Shown here in pieces: positions 37,081 through 45,038 of a stretch of 64,000 bases of DNA; position 1 is the first letter of the stretch, and every line of letters begins with the position of its first letter. Source of the stretch: Saccharopolyspora elongata (GTDB taxonomy: Bacteria > Actinomycetota > Actinomycetes > Mycobacteriales > Pseudonocardiaceae). The notes beneath the pieces were generated by a model, which was not told where the DNA came from, did no database searches, and saw only the letters and a list, made by a program, of their open reading frames with translations. The DNA lies in the NCBI RefSeq assembly GCF_004348985.1, contig NZ_SMKW01000014.1:1-64000 (forward strand), read 5' to 3'. Both the position numbers and the translations under genes were made by a program.

Positions 37081-38097
37081 GTGGGTCTTGGTGGGGGGCT
37101 TGGGCGTCGCTTTGTCGTTGTTGCTTATGACGGGGCTCAGATCCTTGATGTCGCTTGTCCTTGTGGGGCTTTGGAGGTTGCCAACTCTCATGGGGCCTCT
37201 CCTCCTTACGTCGTCGAGTTGGCCACCGTTTCCGGGGCCGGGGCACGTAGTTCTTCCGGGATCGTCGTTGGGGGCGCTCGGCGCTTGGCGTCCTTGACCG
37301 GGGAGATCGACACCTTGCTCGTCGTTGGTGGGGCCGGGACTTGGGCCGCCGCCACCGATCAGCGGCTGTTGGGGCAGGTTCGGCGGTTGGCCCAGCGGAG
37401 CCGGCGGGTCGCTTCCGTTTGCACCGGCACCTTTGTGCTGGCCGCCGCCGGATTGCTCGACGACCGGCGGGTCACCACTCACTGGGGGTACGGCGCATCC
37501 CTCGCCGCCGAGTTTCCTTCCGTGACCGTGGATCCCGCTCCGCTGTACATCCGGGACGGCAACGTCTACACGTCCGCCGGGGTCACCAGTGCGCTGGACC
37601 TCACGCTCGCCTTGATCGAGGACGACCACGGTCCGACCTTGGCTCGTGAAGTCGCCCGGGAACTCGTGACCTACCTGCACCGTCCGGCCGATCAGGCACA
37701 GATCAGCACCTTCCTGGCCGCTCCGCCGCCCAGCAACCGGCTGGTTCGGGACCTGCTAGCGCACATCACCGCCAACCTCGCCGACGATCTGAGCCCGTCC
37801 GCGCTGGCCGCCCGCGCCGGAGTTACCAGCAGGCACCTCAACCGGCTTTTCGCCACGCATCTGGGCACCACTCCGGCTCGCGCTGTGCGGCTTGCGCGGA
37901 CCGAGGCCGCCGCGCAGTTGGCGCGGGCCAGCGAGCTGTCGCTGGCCGCTGTCGCGCGCCGGTGCGGATTCCGGTCGGCGACGACGCTGCGCCAAGCTTT
38001 TCTCGACCACTACGGGGTCAGCGGGGACAAGATTCGCAGGATGGCGGACATGCCGCGTCCGCTCGACCCGGAAACCGCCAAGACTCCCCGGGCATGA
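37081..38097 (+). CDS. GlxA-type AraC family regulator
   Basis: The 338-aa protein combines an N-terminal DJ-1/PfpI-like domain (RRFVVVAYDGAQILDVACP, then SVCTGTFVLAAAGLLDDRRVTTHW near 120) with two C-terminal AraC helix-turn-helix motifs (LSPSALAARAGVTSRHLNRLFATHLG and LSLAAVARRCGFRSATTLRQAF). The first 40 codons are unusually T-rich at third positions because they continue the G/T-rich repeat, so the GTG start is uncertain. Its stop overlaps the next start in ATGA, so it probably regulates, and is co-translated with, the DJ-1 protein. Confidence 0.88.
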   Translation: MGLGGGLGRRFVVVAYDGAQILDVACPCGALEVANSHGASPPYVVELATVSGAGARSSSGIVVGGARRLASLTGEIDTLLVVGGAGTWAAATDQRLLGQVRRLAQRSRRVASVCTGTFVLAAAGLLDDRRVTTHWGYGASLAAEFPSVTVDPAPLYIRDGNVYTSAGVTSALDLTLALIEDDHGPTLAREVARELVTYLHRPADQAQISTFLAAPPPSNRLVRDLLAHITANLADDLSPSALAARAGVTSRHLNRLFATHLGTTPARAVRLARTEAAAQLARASELSLAAVARRCGFRSATTLRQAFLDHYGVSGDKIRRMADMPRPLDPETAKTPRA

Positions 38098-38837
38098 GGA
38101 GTCAACCAACGACCCGCCGGACAGTGCTCGCCGGCATGGCCGCCGTCGCCGCATTCGGCATCCCGGCCGGCACGGCCGTCGCGGAAGGCAGCGGCCCACG
38201 GATCGGAATCCTGCTCTACGACGGCTTCAGCCTGCTGGACCCCACCGGCCCGGCCGAGCTGTTGTCCCGGCTGCCTGGCGCGACCGTCACGATGATCGCC
38301 GAGCGCCGCGGCCCGGTTCGCACCGACACGCGCCAGACCTCGGTGATGGCCGAGCGGTCGATCGCTGAGGTGGACCGGTTGGACGTGCTGCTCGTCCCGG
38401 GCGCCGGTGAGCGCGGCACAGTCGCCGCGATGGAAAACCCGGCTCTGATCGACTGGATCCGCCGCGTGGACCGGCGCACGACGTGGACCACATCGGTCTG
38501 CACCGGCTCGCTGATCCTCGGCGCGGCCGGTCTGCTCCGCGACCGCGCGACCACGTACTGGGCCTCGGCGAGCTACCTGGAGAGCACGTTCGGCGTGAAG
38601 TACGTGCCGGAGCGCTACGTCCAGGTCGGCAAGGTCATCACCGCCGCAGGCGTTTCGGCGGGCATCGACATGGCGCTCTTCCTGGCCGCCCGCCTCGCCG
38701 GCGACGAGATCGCCCGCGGCATCCAGCTCGCCGTCGAGTACGACCCGCACCCGCCGTTCGATTCCGGCAACGCCGCCACCGCGAGCCCGGAGCTCAAGAA
38801 ACTCGCCCTCCGGCTGCTCGCCGAATCGCAGAAGTAG
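38094..38837 (+). CDS. DJ-1/PfpI family protein with Tat signal
   Basis: The 247-aa precursor starts with a twin-arginine signal (TTRRTVLAGMAAVAAFGIPAG, quoted without its first residues as TRRTVLAGMAAVAAF) and an Ala-x-Ala cleavage site near residue 30, so it should be exported folded. The mature part is a DJ-1/PfpI domain of the isonitrile hydratase/ThiJ type: RIGILLYDGFSLLDPTGPAE, VPGAGERGT, and the nucleophile-elbow cysteine in SVCTGSLILGAAGLL. An exported member beside a GlxA regulator is uncommon. The substrate is unknown. Confidence 0.88.
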   Translation: MRSQPTTRRTVLAGMAAVAAFGIPAGTAVAEGSGPRIGILLYDGFSLLDPTGPAELLSRLPGATVTMIAERRGPVRTDTRQTSVMAERSIAEVDRLDVLLVPGAGERGTVAAMENPALIDWIRRVDRRTTWTTSVCTGSLILGAAGLLRDRATTYWASASYLESTFGVKYVPERYVQVGKVITAAGVSAGIDMALFLAARLAGDEIARGIQLAVEYDPHPPFDSGNAATASPELKKLALRLLAESQK

Positions 38838-38900
38838 CTCGTCAACGCCCCGGAAGCGGCGCCTCCGGAGCGCTGGGCGCCGCTTGCCGGGGGGTGGGTG

Positions 38901-38929
38901 TTCGAGGTGAATCCGGGGTGCTGTAAAGT
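38901..38929 (+). promoter_or_regulatory. Candidate promoter of the second tRNA-Glu
   Basis: TTCGAG (38901-38906), 17 nt, and TAAAGT (38924-38929) lie 15 nt before the tRNA. This promoter is not part of the duplicated sequence. Confidence 0.45.
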
Positions 38930-38943
38930 TCTTCTCGTTCCAA

Positions 38944-39016
38944 GGTCCCGTCGTCTAGCGGCCTAGGACGCCGCCCTCTCAAGGCGGTAGCGCGGGTTCA
39001 AATCCCGTCGGGACTA
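38944..39016 (+). tRNA. tRNA-Glu (CTC), copy 2
   Basis: Identical to 36519-36591 over all 73 nt. It has a promoter of its own and the duplicated terminator, so it is probably functional. Confidence 0.95.
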
Positions 39017-39026
39017 CAAGGGTGGG

Positions 39027-39061
39027 AGGGCCCTGTCTGCGCTTCGCGTAGACAGGGCCCT
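39027..39061 (+). terminator. Terminator of the second tRNA-Glu
   Basis: Same hairpin as at 36602 with one base change (TCTGCGC), which turns one A-T pair into G-T. It is followed by TTTTCGTTTTT. Confidence 0.85.
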
Positions 39062-39584
39062 TTTCGTTTTTCGATTGGGGGGCCGAGCCCCCCATGCCCC
39101 CCACGGTGCGGGGATTGCTTTTTGTGGGCTCCATCGCTTTTTCGGGCGTACCCGGCCTGGGTTGCCGACCAGCCAGAAGGCTCAGCCTCATCTGGGCCTT
39201 TAGAGCCAGCTAGCCCTTATCCGGGCCTTTGGAGTTGGCCCTGCGCTTCGCTTGGGCGTTTGGAGCTGGTTGGCCCTGCGCTTCGCTTGGGCGTGGGGGG
39301 GTCGCCCTGCGCTTCGCTTGGGCTTTTGGGGTTGGCCCTGCGCTTTGTTTGGGTTGGTTCTTCGGTCTCTTCCGGTGGGATCGTGGCGGAGTTGGGGTGT
39401 GGCCTCAGTAGCCTTCGGTGGCTTTCAGTGGGTGGGAACCGTGTTGCGCGGGCGTCTTCGCGTGCGTCGAGGGTGGGACGCCTTTGGCGGGATTCTGCGC
39501 TGGGTGCTGGTGGTTGTCGCGTTTCCCGGTTGGTGGGGTGCGTGGGTTTTGGCGATGCGGGCCGATGGCCCGCATCGCTCCGGT
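39062..39584 (+). repeat. Second copy of the post-tRNA repeat region, and gap to the IclR gene
   Basis: Homology to the region after copy 1 continues to about 39360, including CGCTTCGCTTGGGC units and an A-free run at 39265-39379. Beyond that, 39380-39584 shows nothing recognisable; it is the 3' side of the IclR gene. Confidence 0.75.
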
Positions 39585-40286
39585 TCACAGGCGGTTCTGG
39601 AGCGCGTCCGCCGCCGCCAGCAGGTCCGCCGCCCAGCGGGCTCCCGGGCGCCTTCCCATCCGGTCGATCGGGCCCGAAACCGATATGGCCGCCACGACGT
39701 TGCCTTGGGTGTCCCGGACCGGCGCCGAGACGCTTGCCACTCCCGACTCCCGTTCCGCGACGCTCTGGGCCCAGCCCCTCCTCCGGACCTCCATCAGCGT
39801 TCGTTCCCCGTAGACCGCTTCCGCCAGGACCGCGCGTTGGGTCGCCGGGTCGGACCAGGCCGCCAGGACCTTCGCCCCCGAGCCCGCCGTCATCGACAGC
39901 GCCGTTCCCACCGGGACCGTGTCCCGCAGACCGCTCGGCGGTTCCGCCGTCGCTATGCACAGGCGTTGCATTCCGTCCCTCCTGTAGAGCTGGACGCTTT
40001 CGCCCGTGACGTCTCTAAGCTTGGGCAGGACCGTCGCCGCCGCTTCCAGGAGCGGATCCACCGCTCCGCCCGCCAATTCCGCCAGCGCCGCACCCGGGCG
40101 CCAGCGACCGTCCGAGCCCCTCCGCAGGAGGCGGTGGACCTCCAGACCCACCGCCAGGCGGTGCGCCGTTGCCCTTGGCAGCCCCGTGCGGCTGCACAGT
40201 TCGGCCAGGCCGCAAGGTTCGGCCGCTACCGCCTGGAGGACGGCCACTGCCTTGTCCAGTACTCCGATGCCGCTATGCTGTCCCAC
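39585..40286 (-). CDS. ndgR: IclR family regulator of leuCD (NdgR/LtbR type)
   Basis: The 233-aa protein has an N-terminal winged helix (GIGVLDKAVAVLQAVAAEP, LAELCSRTGLPRATAHRLAVGLE) and an IclR effector domain (RDTVPVGTALSMTAGSGAKVLAAW, SVSAPVRDTQGNVVAAISVSGP). Its place divergent from leuC is that of NdgR in Streptomyces and LtbR in Corynebacterium, which control leuCD and other amino-acid genes. The GTG start is preceded by TAGTAT ending 6 nt upstream, a leaderless layout. Confidence 0.93.
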   Translation of the reverse strand: MGQHSGIGVLDKAVAVLQAVAAEPCGLAELCSRTGLPRATAHRLAVGLEVHRLLRRGSDGRWRPGAALAELAGGAVDPLLEAAATVLPKLRDVTGESVQLYRRDGMQRLCIATAEPPSGLRDTVPVGTALSMTAGSGAKVLAAWSDPATQRAVLAEAVYGERTLMEVRRRGWAQSVAERESGVASVSAPVRDTQGNVVAAISVSGPIDRMGRRPGARWAADLLAAADALQNRL

Positions 40287-40292
40287 GTACCG

Positions 40293-40319
40293 ATACTAAC
40301 TTCCCGGCATCTGGGAAGT
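40293..40319. promoter_or_regulatory. ndgR promoter and leuC operator
   Basis: On the - strand TAGTAT (40293-40298) is the ndgR -10. Directly beside it, ACTTCCC (40299-40305) and GGGAAGT (40313-40319) form a palindrome with a 7-nt spacer, the likely binding site of the IclR regulator. Confidence 0.65.
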
Positions 40320-40332
40320 CCACTCTGTGGGA

Positions 40333-40351
40333 GAGACCCGATCCGGGTCTC
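40333..40351 (+). promoter_or_regulatory. Small hairpin in the leuC leader
   Basis: GAGACCC and GGGTCTC pair around GATCC, 24 nt before the leuC ATG. It could be a second operator half or an RNA hairpin. Confidence 0.35.
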
Positions 40352-40374
40352 GGCAGGCTCGACTGGGAGCAGCG

Positions 40375-41778
40375 ATGGGAAAAACGCTCGCGGAGAAGGT
40401 TTGGGAAGCGCACATCGTGCGCCGTGGTGAAGGGCACGAGCCAGACCTGCTCTACATCGATCTCCACCTGGTGCACGAGGTCACCAGTCCGCAGGCATTC
40501 GAAGGGCTCCGGCTGGCCGGGCGGCCCGTCCGGCGGCCCGACCTGACGCTGGCCACCGAAGACCACAACGTGCCCACCACCGGCATCGACCTCCCGATCG
40601 CCGACCCGGTGTCGCGAACCCAGGTCGACACCTTGCGGAAGAACTGCGAGGAATTCGGCATCCGGCTGCACCCGATGGGCGATGCCGAGCAGGGCATCGT
40701 GCACGTCGTCGGGCCGCAGCTCGGGCTGACGCAGCCCGGCACGACCGTGGTCTGCGGTGACAGCCACACCTCGACCCACGGCGCGTTCGGCGCTTTGGCG
40801 TTCGGCATCGGCACTTCCGAGGTCGAGCACGTGCTGGCCACCCAGACCCTGCCGCTGAAGCCGTTCAAGACCATGGCCATCAACGTCGAGGGCACGCTGC
40901 GGCCGGGAGTCACCAGCAAGGACGTGATCCTCGCCGTCATCGCGAAGATCGGCACCGGCGGCGGCCAGGGCTACGTCCTGGAGTACCGCGGCGAGGCGAT
41001 CCGCAAGCTGTCCATGGAAGCCCGCATGACGGTCTGCAACATGTCGATCGAGGCGGGCGCGCGGGCCGGCATGATCGCGCCCGACGAAACGACTTTCGCC
41101 TACCTGAAGGGGCGGCCGCACGCCCCGGAGGGCGCGGACTGGGACACCGCCGTCGAGTACTGGCGGACGCTGCGCACCGACGACGACGCCACATTCGACG
41201 CAGAAGTCACGCTGAACGCCGACGAACTGACCCCGTTCGTCACCTGGGGCACCAACCCGGGGCAGGGCCTGCCGCTGGGCGAGCGGGTGCCGGACCCGGC
41301 GGATATCGCCGACGAGGGCGCGCGGTTCGCCGCCGAGAAGGCCTTGGCGTACATGGGCTTGACGCCTGGGACGCCGCTGCGCGAGGTCGCCGTGGACACC
41401 GTCTTCCTCGGTTCGTGCACCAACGGACGGATCGAGGACCTGCGCGCCGCCGCCGAGGTCCTCAAGGGCCACAAGGTGGCCGCGGACGTGCGGATGCTCG
41501 TCGTGCCCGGCTCGATGAAGGTCCGCAAGCAGGCGGAGTCCGAGGGGCTGCACGAGGTTTTCACCGCGGCCGGGGCGGAATGGCGTTCGGCCGGTTGTTC
41601 GATGTGCCTGGGCATGAACCCGGACCAGCTGACGCCGGGCGAGCGCAGCGCGTCGACCTCCAACCGCAACTTCGAGGGCAGGCAAGGCAAGGGCGGCCGC
41701 ACGCACCTGGTCTCCCCGCTGGTCGCCGCCGCCACCGCCGTGCGCGGAACCCTGTCCTCCCCCGAAGACCTGAGCTGA
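40375..41778 (+). CDS. leuC: 3-isopropylmalate dehydratase large subunit
   Basis: LeuC with LeuD isomerises 2- to 3-isopropylmalate (and citramalate in the CimA route). The 467-aa product has the aconitase fold with [27 protein letters not shown] and the three [4Fe-4S] cysteines in [11 protein letters not shown] (near 348) and [13 protein letters not shown] (near 409 and 412). The ATG at 40375 begins [15 protein letters not shown] with GGGAGC upstream; the longer frame from 40327 reads through the operator region and is rejected. Confidence 0.97.
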   Translation: MGKTLAEKVWEAHIVRRGEGHEPDLLYIDLHLVHEVTSPQAFEGLRLAGRPVRRPDLTLATEDHNVPTTGIDLPIADPVSRTQVDTLRKNCEEFGIRLHPMGDAEQGIVHVVGPQLGLTQPGTTVVCGDSHTSTHGAFGALAFGIGTSEVEHVLATQTLPLKPFKTMAINVEGTLRPGVTSKDVILAVIAKIGTGGGQGYVLEYRGEAIRKLSMEARMTVCNMSIEAGARAGMIAPDETTFAYLKGRPHAPEGADWDTAVEYWRTLRTDDDATFDAEVTLNADELTPFVTWGTNPGQGLPLGERVPDPADIADEGARFAAEKALAYMGLTPGTPLREVAVDTVFLGSCTNGRIEDLRAAAEVLKGHKVAADVRMLVVPGSMKVRKQAESEGLHEVFTAAGAEWRSAGCSMCLGMNPDQLTPGERSASTSNRNFEGRQGKGGRTHLVSPLVAAATAVRGTLSSPEDLS

Positions 41779-41798
41779 ACGCCGACGTTGAACTCGGC

Positions 41799-41970
41799 CT
41801 GCGCAGGTGGTCCCGTAGCGGAACCTCAGACGCCTTCTCGGTCCGGGATCCCCGAGTCCAATACGCGGCATCGGGGCAGGTTCTCCCAGAGAACCCCGGC
41901 GGGGTGGGCACGGTCTGAGAACCCGCGGGTGGTCACCGTGCGTGCGTGGGCCAAGCGGCTCCGCCGCTTC
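41799..41970 (+). repeat. Structured intergenic repeat, copy C (inside leuCD)
   Basis: The outer CTCAGAC / GTCTGAG pairing, TTCTC / GAGAA, CCCCGA / TCGGGG and the 3' hairpin AAGCGGC-TCC-GCCGCTT are kept, but the apical part is shortened and the 3' arm carries extra GGGGTGGGCACG. This copy is degenerate. It sits in the 233-nt gap between leuC and leuD. Confidence 0.75.
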
Positions 41971-42011
41971 AAAGACAAGACCTGAACCACATCCCACCAG
42001 GAGCAGTGACG

Positions 42012-42614
42012 ATGGAACCGTTCAAGACGCACACCGGGGTCGGCGTCCCGCTGCGCCGGTCCAACGTGGACACCGACCAGATCATCCCGGCCGTCTACCT
42101 CAAGCGGGTTTCCCGGACCGGGTTCGAGGACGCCCTGTTCGCCGCCTGGCGCGGGGACGAGGACTTCATCCTCAACCAGGAGCCCTTCCGCGCCGGCAGC
42201 GTGCTGGTCGCCGGGCCCGACTTCGGCACCGGGTCGTCGCGCGAGCACGCCGTGTGGGCGTTGAAGGACTACGGCTTCCGGGTGGTCATCTCCAGCCGTT
42301 TCGCGGACATCTTCCGCGGCAACTCGGGCAAGCAGGGGCTGCTGGCGGCCCAGTGCGAGCAGTCCGATGTGGAGCTGCTGTGGAAGCTGCTGGAGAACGA
42401 GCCGGGTACCGCCGTGACGGTGGATCTGGAGCGGCGGACGGTGCAAGCCAAGGACCTCACGGTGCCCTTCAGCATCGACGACTACACGCGCTGGCGGCTG
42501 CTGGAAGGGCTCGACGACATCGGTCTGACCCTTCGGCACGCCGAGACGATCGACACTTTTGAGCAGGCCCGGCCGAGCTTCAAACCGGCGACCCTGCCCG
42601 CCCACCAGGGCTGA
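42012..42614 (+). CDS. leuD: 3-isopropylmalate dehydratase small subunit
   Basis: LeuD is the swivelling domain partner of LeuC. The 200-aa product has the family pattern [45 protein letters not shown] and [15 protein letters not shown], with normal length. The ATG at 42012 begins MEPFKTHTG with AGGAG upstream. The usual short leuC-leuD spacing is enlarged by repeat copy C. Confidence 0.97.
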   Translation: MEPFKTHTGVGVPLRRSNVDTDQIIPAVYLKRVSRTGFEDALFAAWRGDEDFILNQEPFRAGSVLVAGPDFGTGSSREHAVWALKDYGFRVVISSRFADIFRGNSGKQGLLAAQCEQSDVELLWKLLENEPGTAVTVDLERRTVQAKDLTVPFSIDDYTRWRLLEGLDDIGLTLRHAETIDTFEQARPSFKPATLPAHQG

Positions 42615-42631
42615 TCCAGACGCCTTTCGGG

Positions 42632-42667
42632 GGCGAGTTTTTCCTGTTGTGAAAGGAAAAACTCGCC
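42632..42667 (+). terminator. Hairpin terminator of leuCD
   Basis: GGCGAGTTTTTCCT (42632-42645) pairs perfectly with 42654-42667 around an 8-nt loop, 17 nt after leuD. Confidence 0.85.
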
Positions 42668-42732
42668 TGCCGGGCGACAACTGAACAGTTGCTCCAGGAG
42701 CTCTGCGGACCCCGTTGCCCGGACGCGAATGC

Positions 42733-42799
42733 CCACGCCCCAACGAAAAAATGAGGCGTGGCGAATGGCATTTGCTTGTCCGGGGCTTTACCGTTGACA
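42733..42799 (+). promoter_or_regulatory. Upstream region of hupB
   Basis: CCACGCC (42733-42739) and GGCGTGG (42755-42761) can pair around an A-rich loop. A TTGACA hexamer stands at 42794-42799, but no good -10 follows at normal spacing. Confidence 0.35.
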
Positions 42800-42846
42800 T
42801 TGAGTCGGCCCAACGGGGCCGTTGTTGTGTCCTGGGAGGGACTGAA

Positions 42847-43488
42847 GTGAACAAGGCCCAACTCATCGAGGCTCTGGCAGAACGCCTCGGAGACAAGAAG
42901 ACCGCCAGCCAGGCTGTGGAAAGCGTTGTGGACATCATCGTTCGCAACGTCAACAAGGGCGAAAAGGTCAACATCACCGGCTTCGGGGTTTTCGAGAAGC
43001 GGGCCCGCGCCGCACGCACCGCCCGCAACCCGCGCACCGGTGAGAGCGTGAAGGTCAAGAAGACCAACGTCCCCGCCTTCCGCGCCGGCACCCAGTTCAA
43101 GGAAGTCGTGGGCGGACAGCGGAAACTGCCGCGCGCCACCACGGCCAAGGCGGCCACCACCCGTGGTGCCACCACGAAGACCGCGGGCGCCGCCAAGGCC
43201 CCCGCCGGTACTCGCGCCAAGGCCACCACCACGCGTGCCGCCGCGACGAAGACCGCGACCCGCGCCACCACGGCAAAGGCGACCGCCACCAAGGCCGCCC
43301 CGAAGCGGGCCGCTACCAAGGCGACCACGGCCAAGGCGGCCCCGGCGAAGTCCACCGCCAAGGCGACCCCGGCCAAGTCCACCGCGAAGCGGGCGACGAC
43401 GGCCAAGGCCGCCACGAAGGCGACGGCCAAGACGACCCGTCCGGCGACCAAGAAGGCGACGACGACGCGCAAGTCCACGAAGAAGTGA
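42847..43488 (+). CDS. hupB: HU-family nucleoid protein with lysine/alanine-rich tail
   Basis: The 213-aa protein has a normal HU domain (residues 1-92: [20 protein letters not shown], the DNA-binding arm [23 protein letters not shown]), then a 120-residue low-complexity tail of Ala, Lys and Thr with PAKSTAK-type repeats, like histone H1 and mycobacterial HupB. It binds and compacts DNA. The GTG start has GGGAGGGACTGAA upstream. The order leuC-leuD-hupB-mutT1-ppk equals that of mycobacteria. Confidence 0.97.
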   Translation: MNKAQLIEALAERLGDKKTASQAVESVVDIIVRNVNKGEKVNITGFGVFEKRARAARTARNPRTGESVKVKKTNVPAFRAGTQFKEVVGGQRKLPRATTAKAATTRGATTKTAGAAKAPAGTRAKATTTRAAATKTATRATTAKATATKAAPKRAATKATTAKAAPAKSTAKATPAKSTAKRATTAKAATKATAKTTRPATKKATTTRKSTKK

Positions 43489-43520
43489 CTGCTCGCTACT
43501 GCAGCGAGCACCAGTGGACC

Positions 43521-43567
43521 GAGCGGGCGGCGAGATGACCCTGCAAGGGGTTACCAGCCGCCCGCTC
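43521..43567 (+). terminator. Hairpin after hupB
   Basis: GAGCGGGCGGC (43521-43531) pairs perfectly with 43557-43567 around a 25-nt loop, 32 nt after the stop. Confidence 0.7.
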
Positions 43568-43863
43568 ACGGCGTTCCCCGGTCGCCCGGTCATCGCCCCG
43601 ACGTCAGGCGATGCCCGGAAAACCACTTGAGAAGGCCGTGACCGCCGGGGCCTCGGCGGTCGAACAGATTCACCCGTGGACGGCGCGCAACGTCCACACG
43701 GCGCGATCAGCGCCGGACAGCGCCCGCGCAGCACGCCACCGGCCCAGCCGGTTCGGTGCTGGTGCGGTCGCGGTCGTCAGTTGGAGCCGGGGCGTCGGCG
43801 GATCATTCGCCGGCACCGAATTCGCCGACGCATCCGTCTCCTGCACAGCCTGGTTTTGTTCCT
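43568..43863. other. Gap without recognised content
   Basis: No gene, RNA or repeat is recognised between the hupB terminator and repeat copy D. Reading frames here are short and show no family pattern. Confidence 0.4.
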
Positions 43864-44039
43864 GAAGCGGCGCAGCCGCTCAGCTCACCTGCGCAGCTGG
43901 CACCGCCGCGGGTTGTCAGGCTGTGCCCGCCCTTCTGGGCTACTGGGCGAGGCCGGGTCCCCAGCGCCGCATTGGTCATGCACAAGTCGGGGATCCCGCA
44001 GTCCAGGCGGCGTCTGCAACTCCCGCAGGCCACGCAAGA
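43864..44039 (-). repeat. Structured intergenic repeat, copy D (inverted, degenerate)
   Basis: Read on the - strand this copy has the CTGCGGGAGTTGCAG sub-type arm, CAGACGCCGCCTGG, GGGATCCCCGACTTGTGCATGACCAATG in two pieces, ACAACCCGCGGCGGTGCC and the 3' hairpin AGCGGC-TGC-GCCGCT. The 3' outer arm is altered, so pairing is weaker than in other copies. It ends 16 nt before the mutT1 stop. Confidence 0.75.
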
Positions 44040-44055
44040 GGAGCAGGACAGGCTC

Positions 44056-45033
44056 TCAGGCCAGTGGGTCCGCGAGGTAGTCCGCCGCGGCCAGCCGCAG
44101 CGCCGGGGCGCTGCCGTTCCCGGAAGACCTGTCCCGGGCGAACGTCAGCGTCCAGACGCTGCCCTTCCGGCTGGCCACCTCGCCGAGCGACAGGTCGGCG
44201 GAATCGGCCAGCCGCGCCACCAGGTCCGGGATCACGCCGCCCTGGCTGCACACCACCGCCGTGCCGGGGCCACCGGCCACCCTGCGGAGCACGTCGGCGG
44301 CCGCGTCCGGATCGCCGAGATAGCCCTCTTCGGAAAAGAGCGGCTCGGACGCAATCCCGATTCCGAGGTCCGCCGCGATCGGCGCCACCGTTTGTTCGCA
44401 GCGCAGTCGCGGCGCGGAATAGATGCGGGCGGGACCGAACAACGACAACAGCGAATGCAATGCATCGCGCTGCCGCTGTCCGGCTTCGGTGAGCGGGCGC
44501 AGGTTGTCGTCACCGGCCCATTCGGACCTCTTGCCTGCTTTCGCGTGCCGCACCAGCAACACGGTCGCGGATTCGGCGGGCGACTCCTCGAATGCGTCGA
44601 GCACCCCGGCGTCCTGCGGATAGCTCAGCAGCTCCCGCGCCCGGCCGGTGGGCAGCCAGCGCAGCTCGTCCACTTCGTCGTTCGGCGCGAACGACCCGTC
44701 GCCGGCCCGGGCCGTGAAGTAGTCGACGACCTTCGGGGCCCGGCCGCCGCCGGCCACCGGCACCGAGTAGTCCACCCGGGTCAGGAATCGCGACAGCACG
44801 CAGGGAAACCCGGTCTCCTCGGCCACCTCGCGGACCGCCGCGTGCGCGGGTAGCTCGCCCGGGTCGAGCTTGCCCTTCGGCAGCGACCAGTCGTCGTAGC
44901 GGGGCCGGTGCACCAGCGCCACCTCGGTACCGCCGGCGCCCGCGCGCCACAGGACGGCGCCGGCCGCCCGGACCGGTGCGGACGCTTCTTCGTCGATTCC
45001 GCCGGGCACCGGCTGGTTCTCGGTCGTGCTCAT
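44056..45033 (-). CDS. mutT1: NUDIX hydrolase / histidine phosphatase fusion (MutT1 type)
   Basis: The 325-aa protein fuses an N-terminal NUDIX domain (residues 20-150, Nudix box GKLDPGELPAHAAVREVAEETGF by position near 54) to a C-terminal SixA-like histidine phosphatase domain (LLVRHAKAGKRSEW near 165). This two-domain form is MutT1 of mycobacteria, which removes oxidised nucleotides and hydrolyses diadenosine polyphosphates. The ATG lies 5 nt after the ppk stop, so the two genes form an operon. Confidence 0.93.
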   Translation of the reverse strand: MSTTENQPVPGGIDEEASAPVRAAGAVLWRAGAGGTEVALVHRPRYDDWSLPKGKLDPGELPAHAAVREVAEETGFPCVLSRFLTRVDYSVPVAGGGRAPKVVDYFTARAGDGSFAPNDEVDELRWLPTGRARELLSYPQDAGVLDAFEESPAESATVLLVRHAKAGKRSEWAGDDNLRPLTEAGQRQRDALHSLLSLFGPARIYSAPRLRCEQTVAPIAADLGIGIASEPLFSEEGYLGDPDAAADVLRRVAGGPGTAVVCSQGGVIPDLVARLADSADLSLGEVASRKGSVWTLTFARDRSSGNGSAPALRLAAADYLADPLA

Positions 45034-45038
45034 CTTCC

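Noticed and set aside
36763-37680. Long - strand reading frames rich in Lys, Pro, Arg and Gln
   Set aside because: They are open because the - strand of the A-free tract contains no T and so cannot contain stop codons. The peptides are translations of the tandem repeat and overlap the well-supported GlxA-type gene.
36519-39016. Integrative element bounded by tRNA-Glu att sites
   Set aside because: No integrase, relaxase or phage gene lies between the copies, and the repeat includes the full tRNA and several hundred bases beyond it, unlike an att core.
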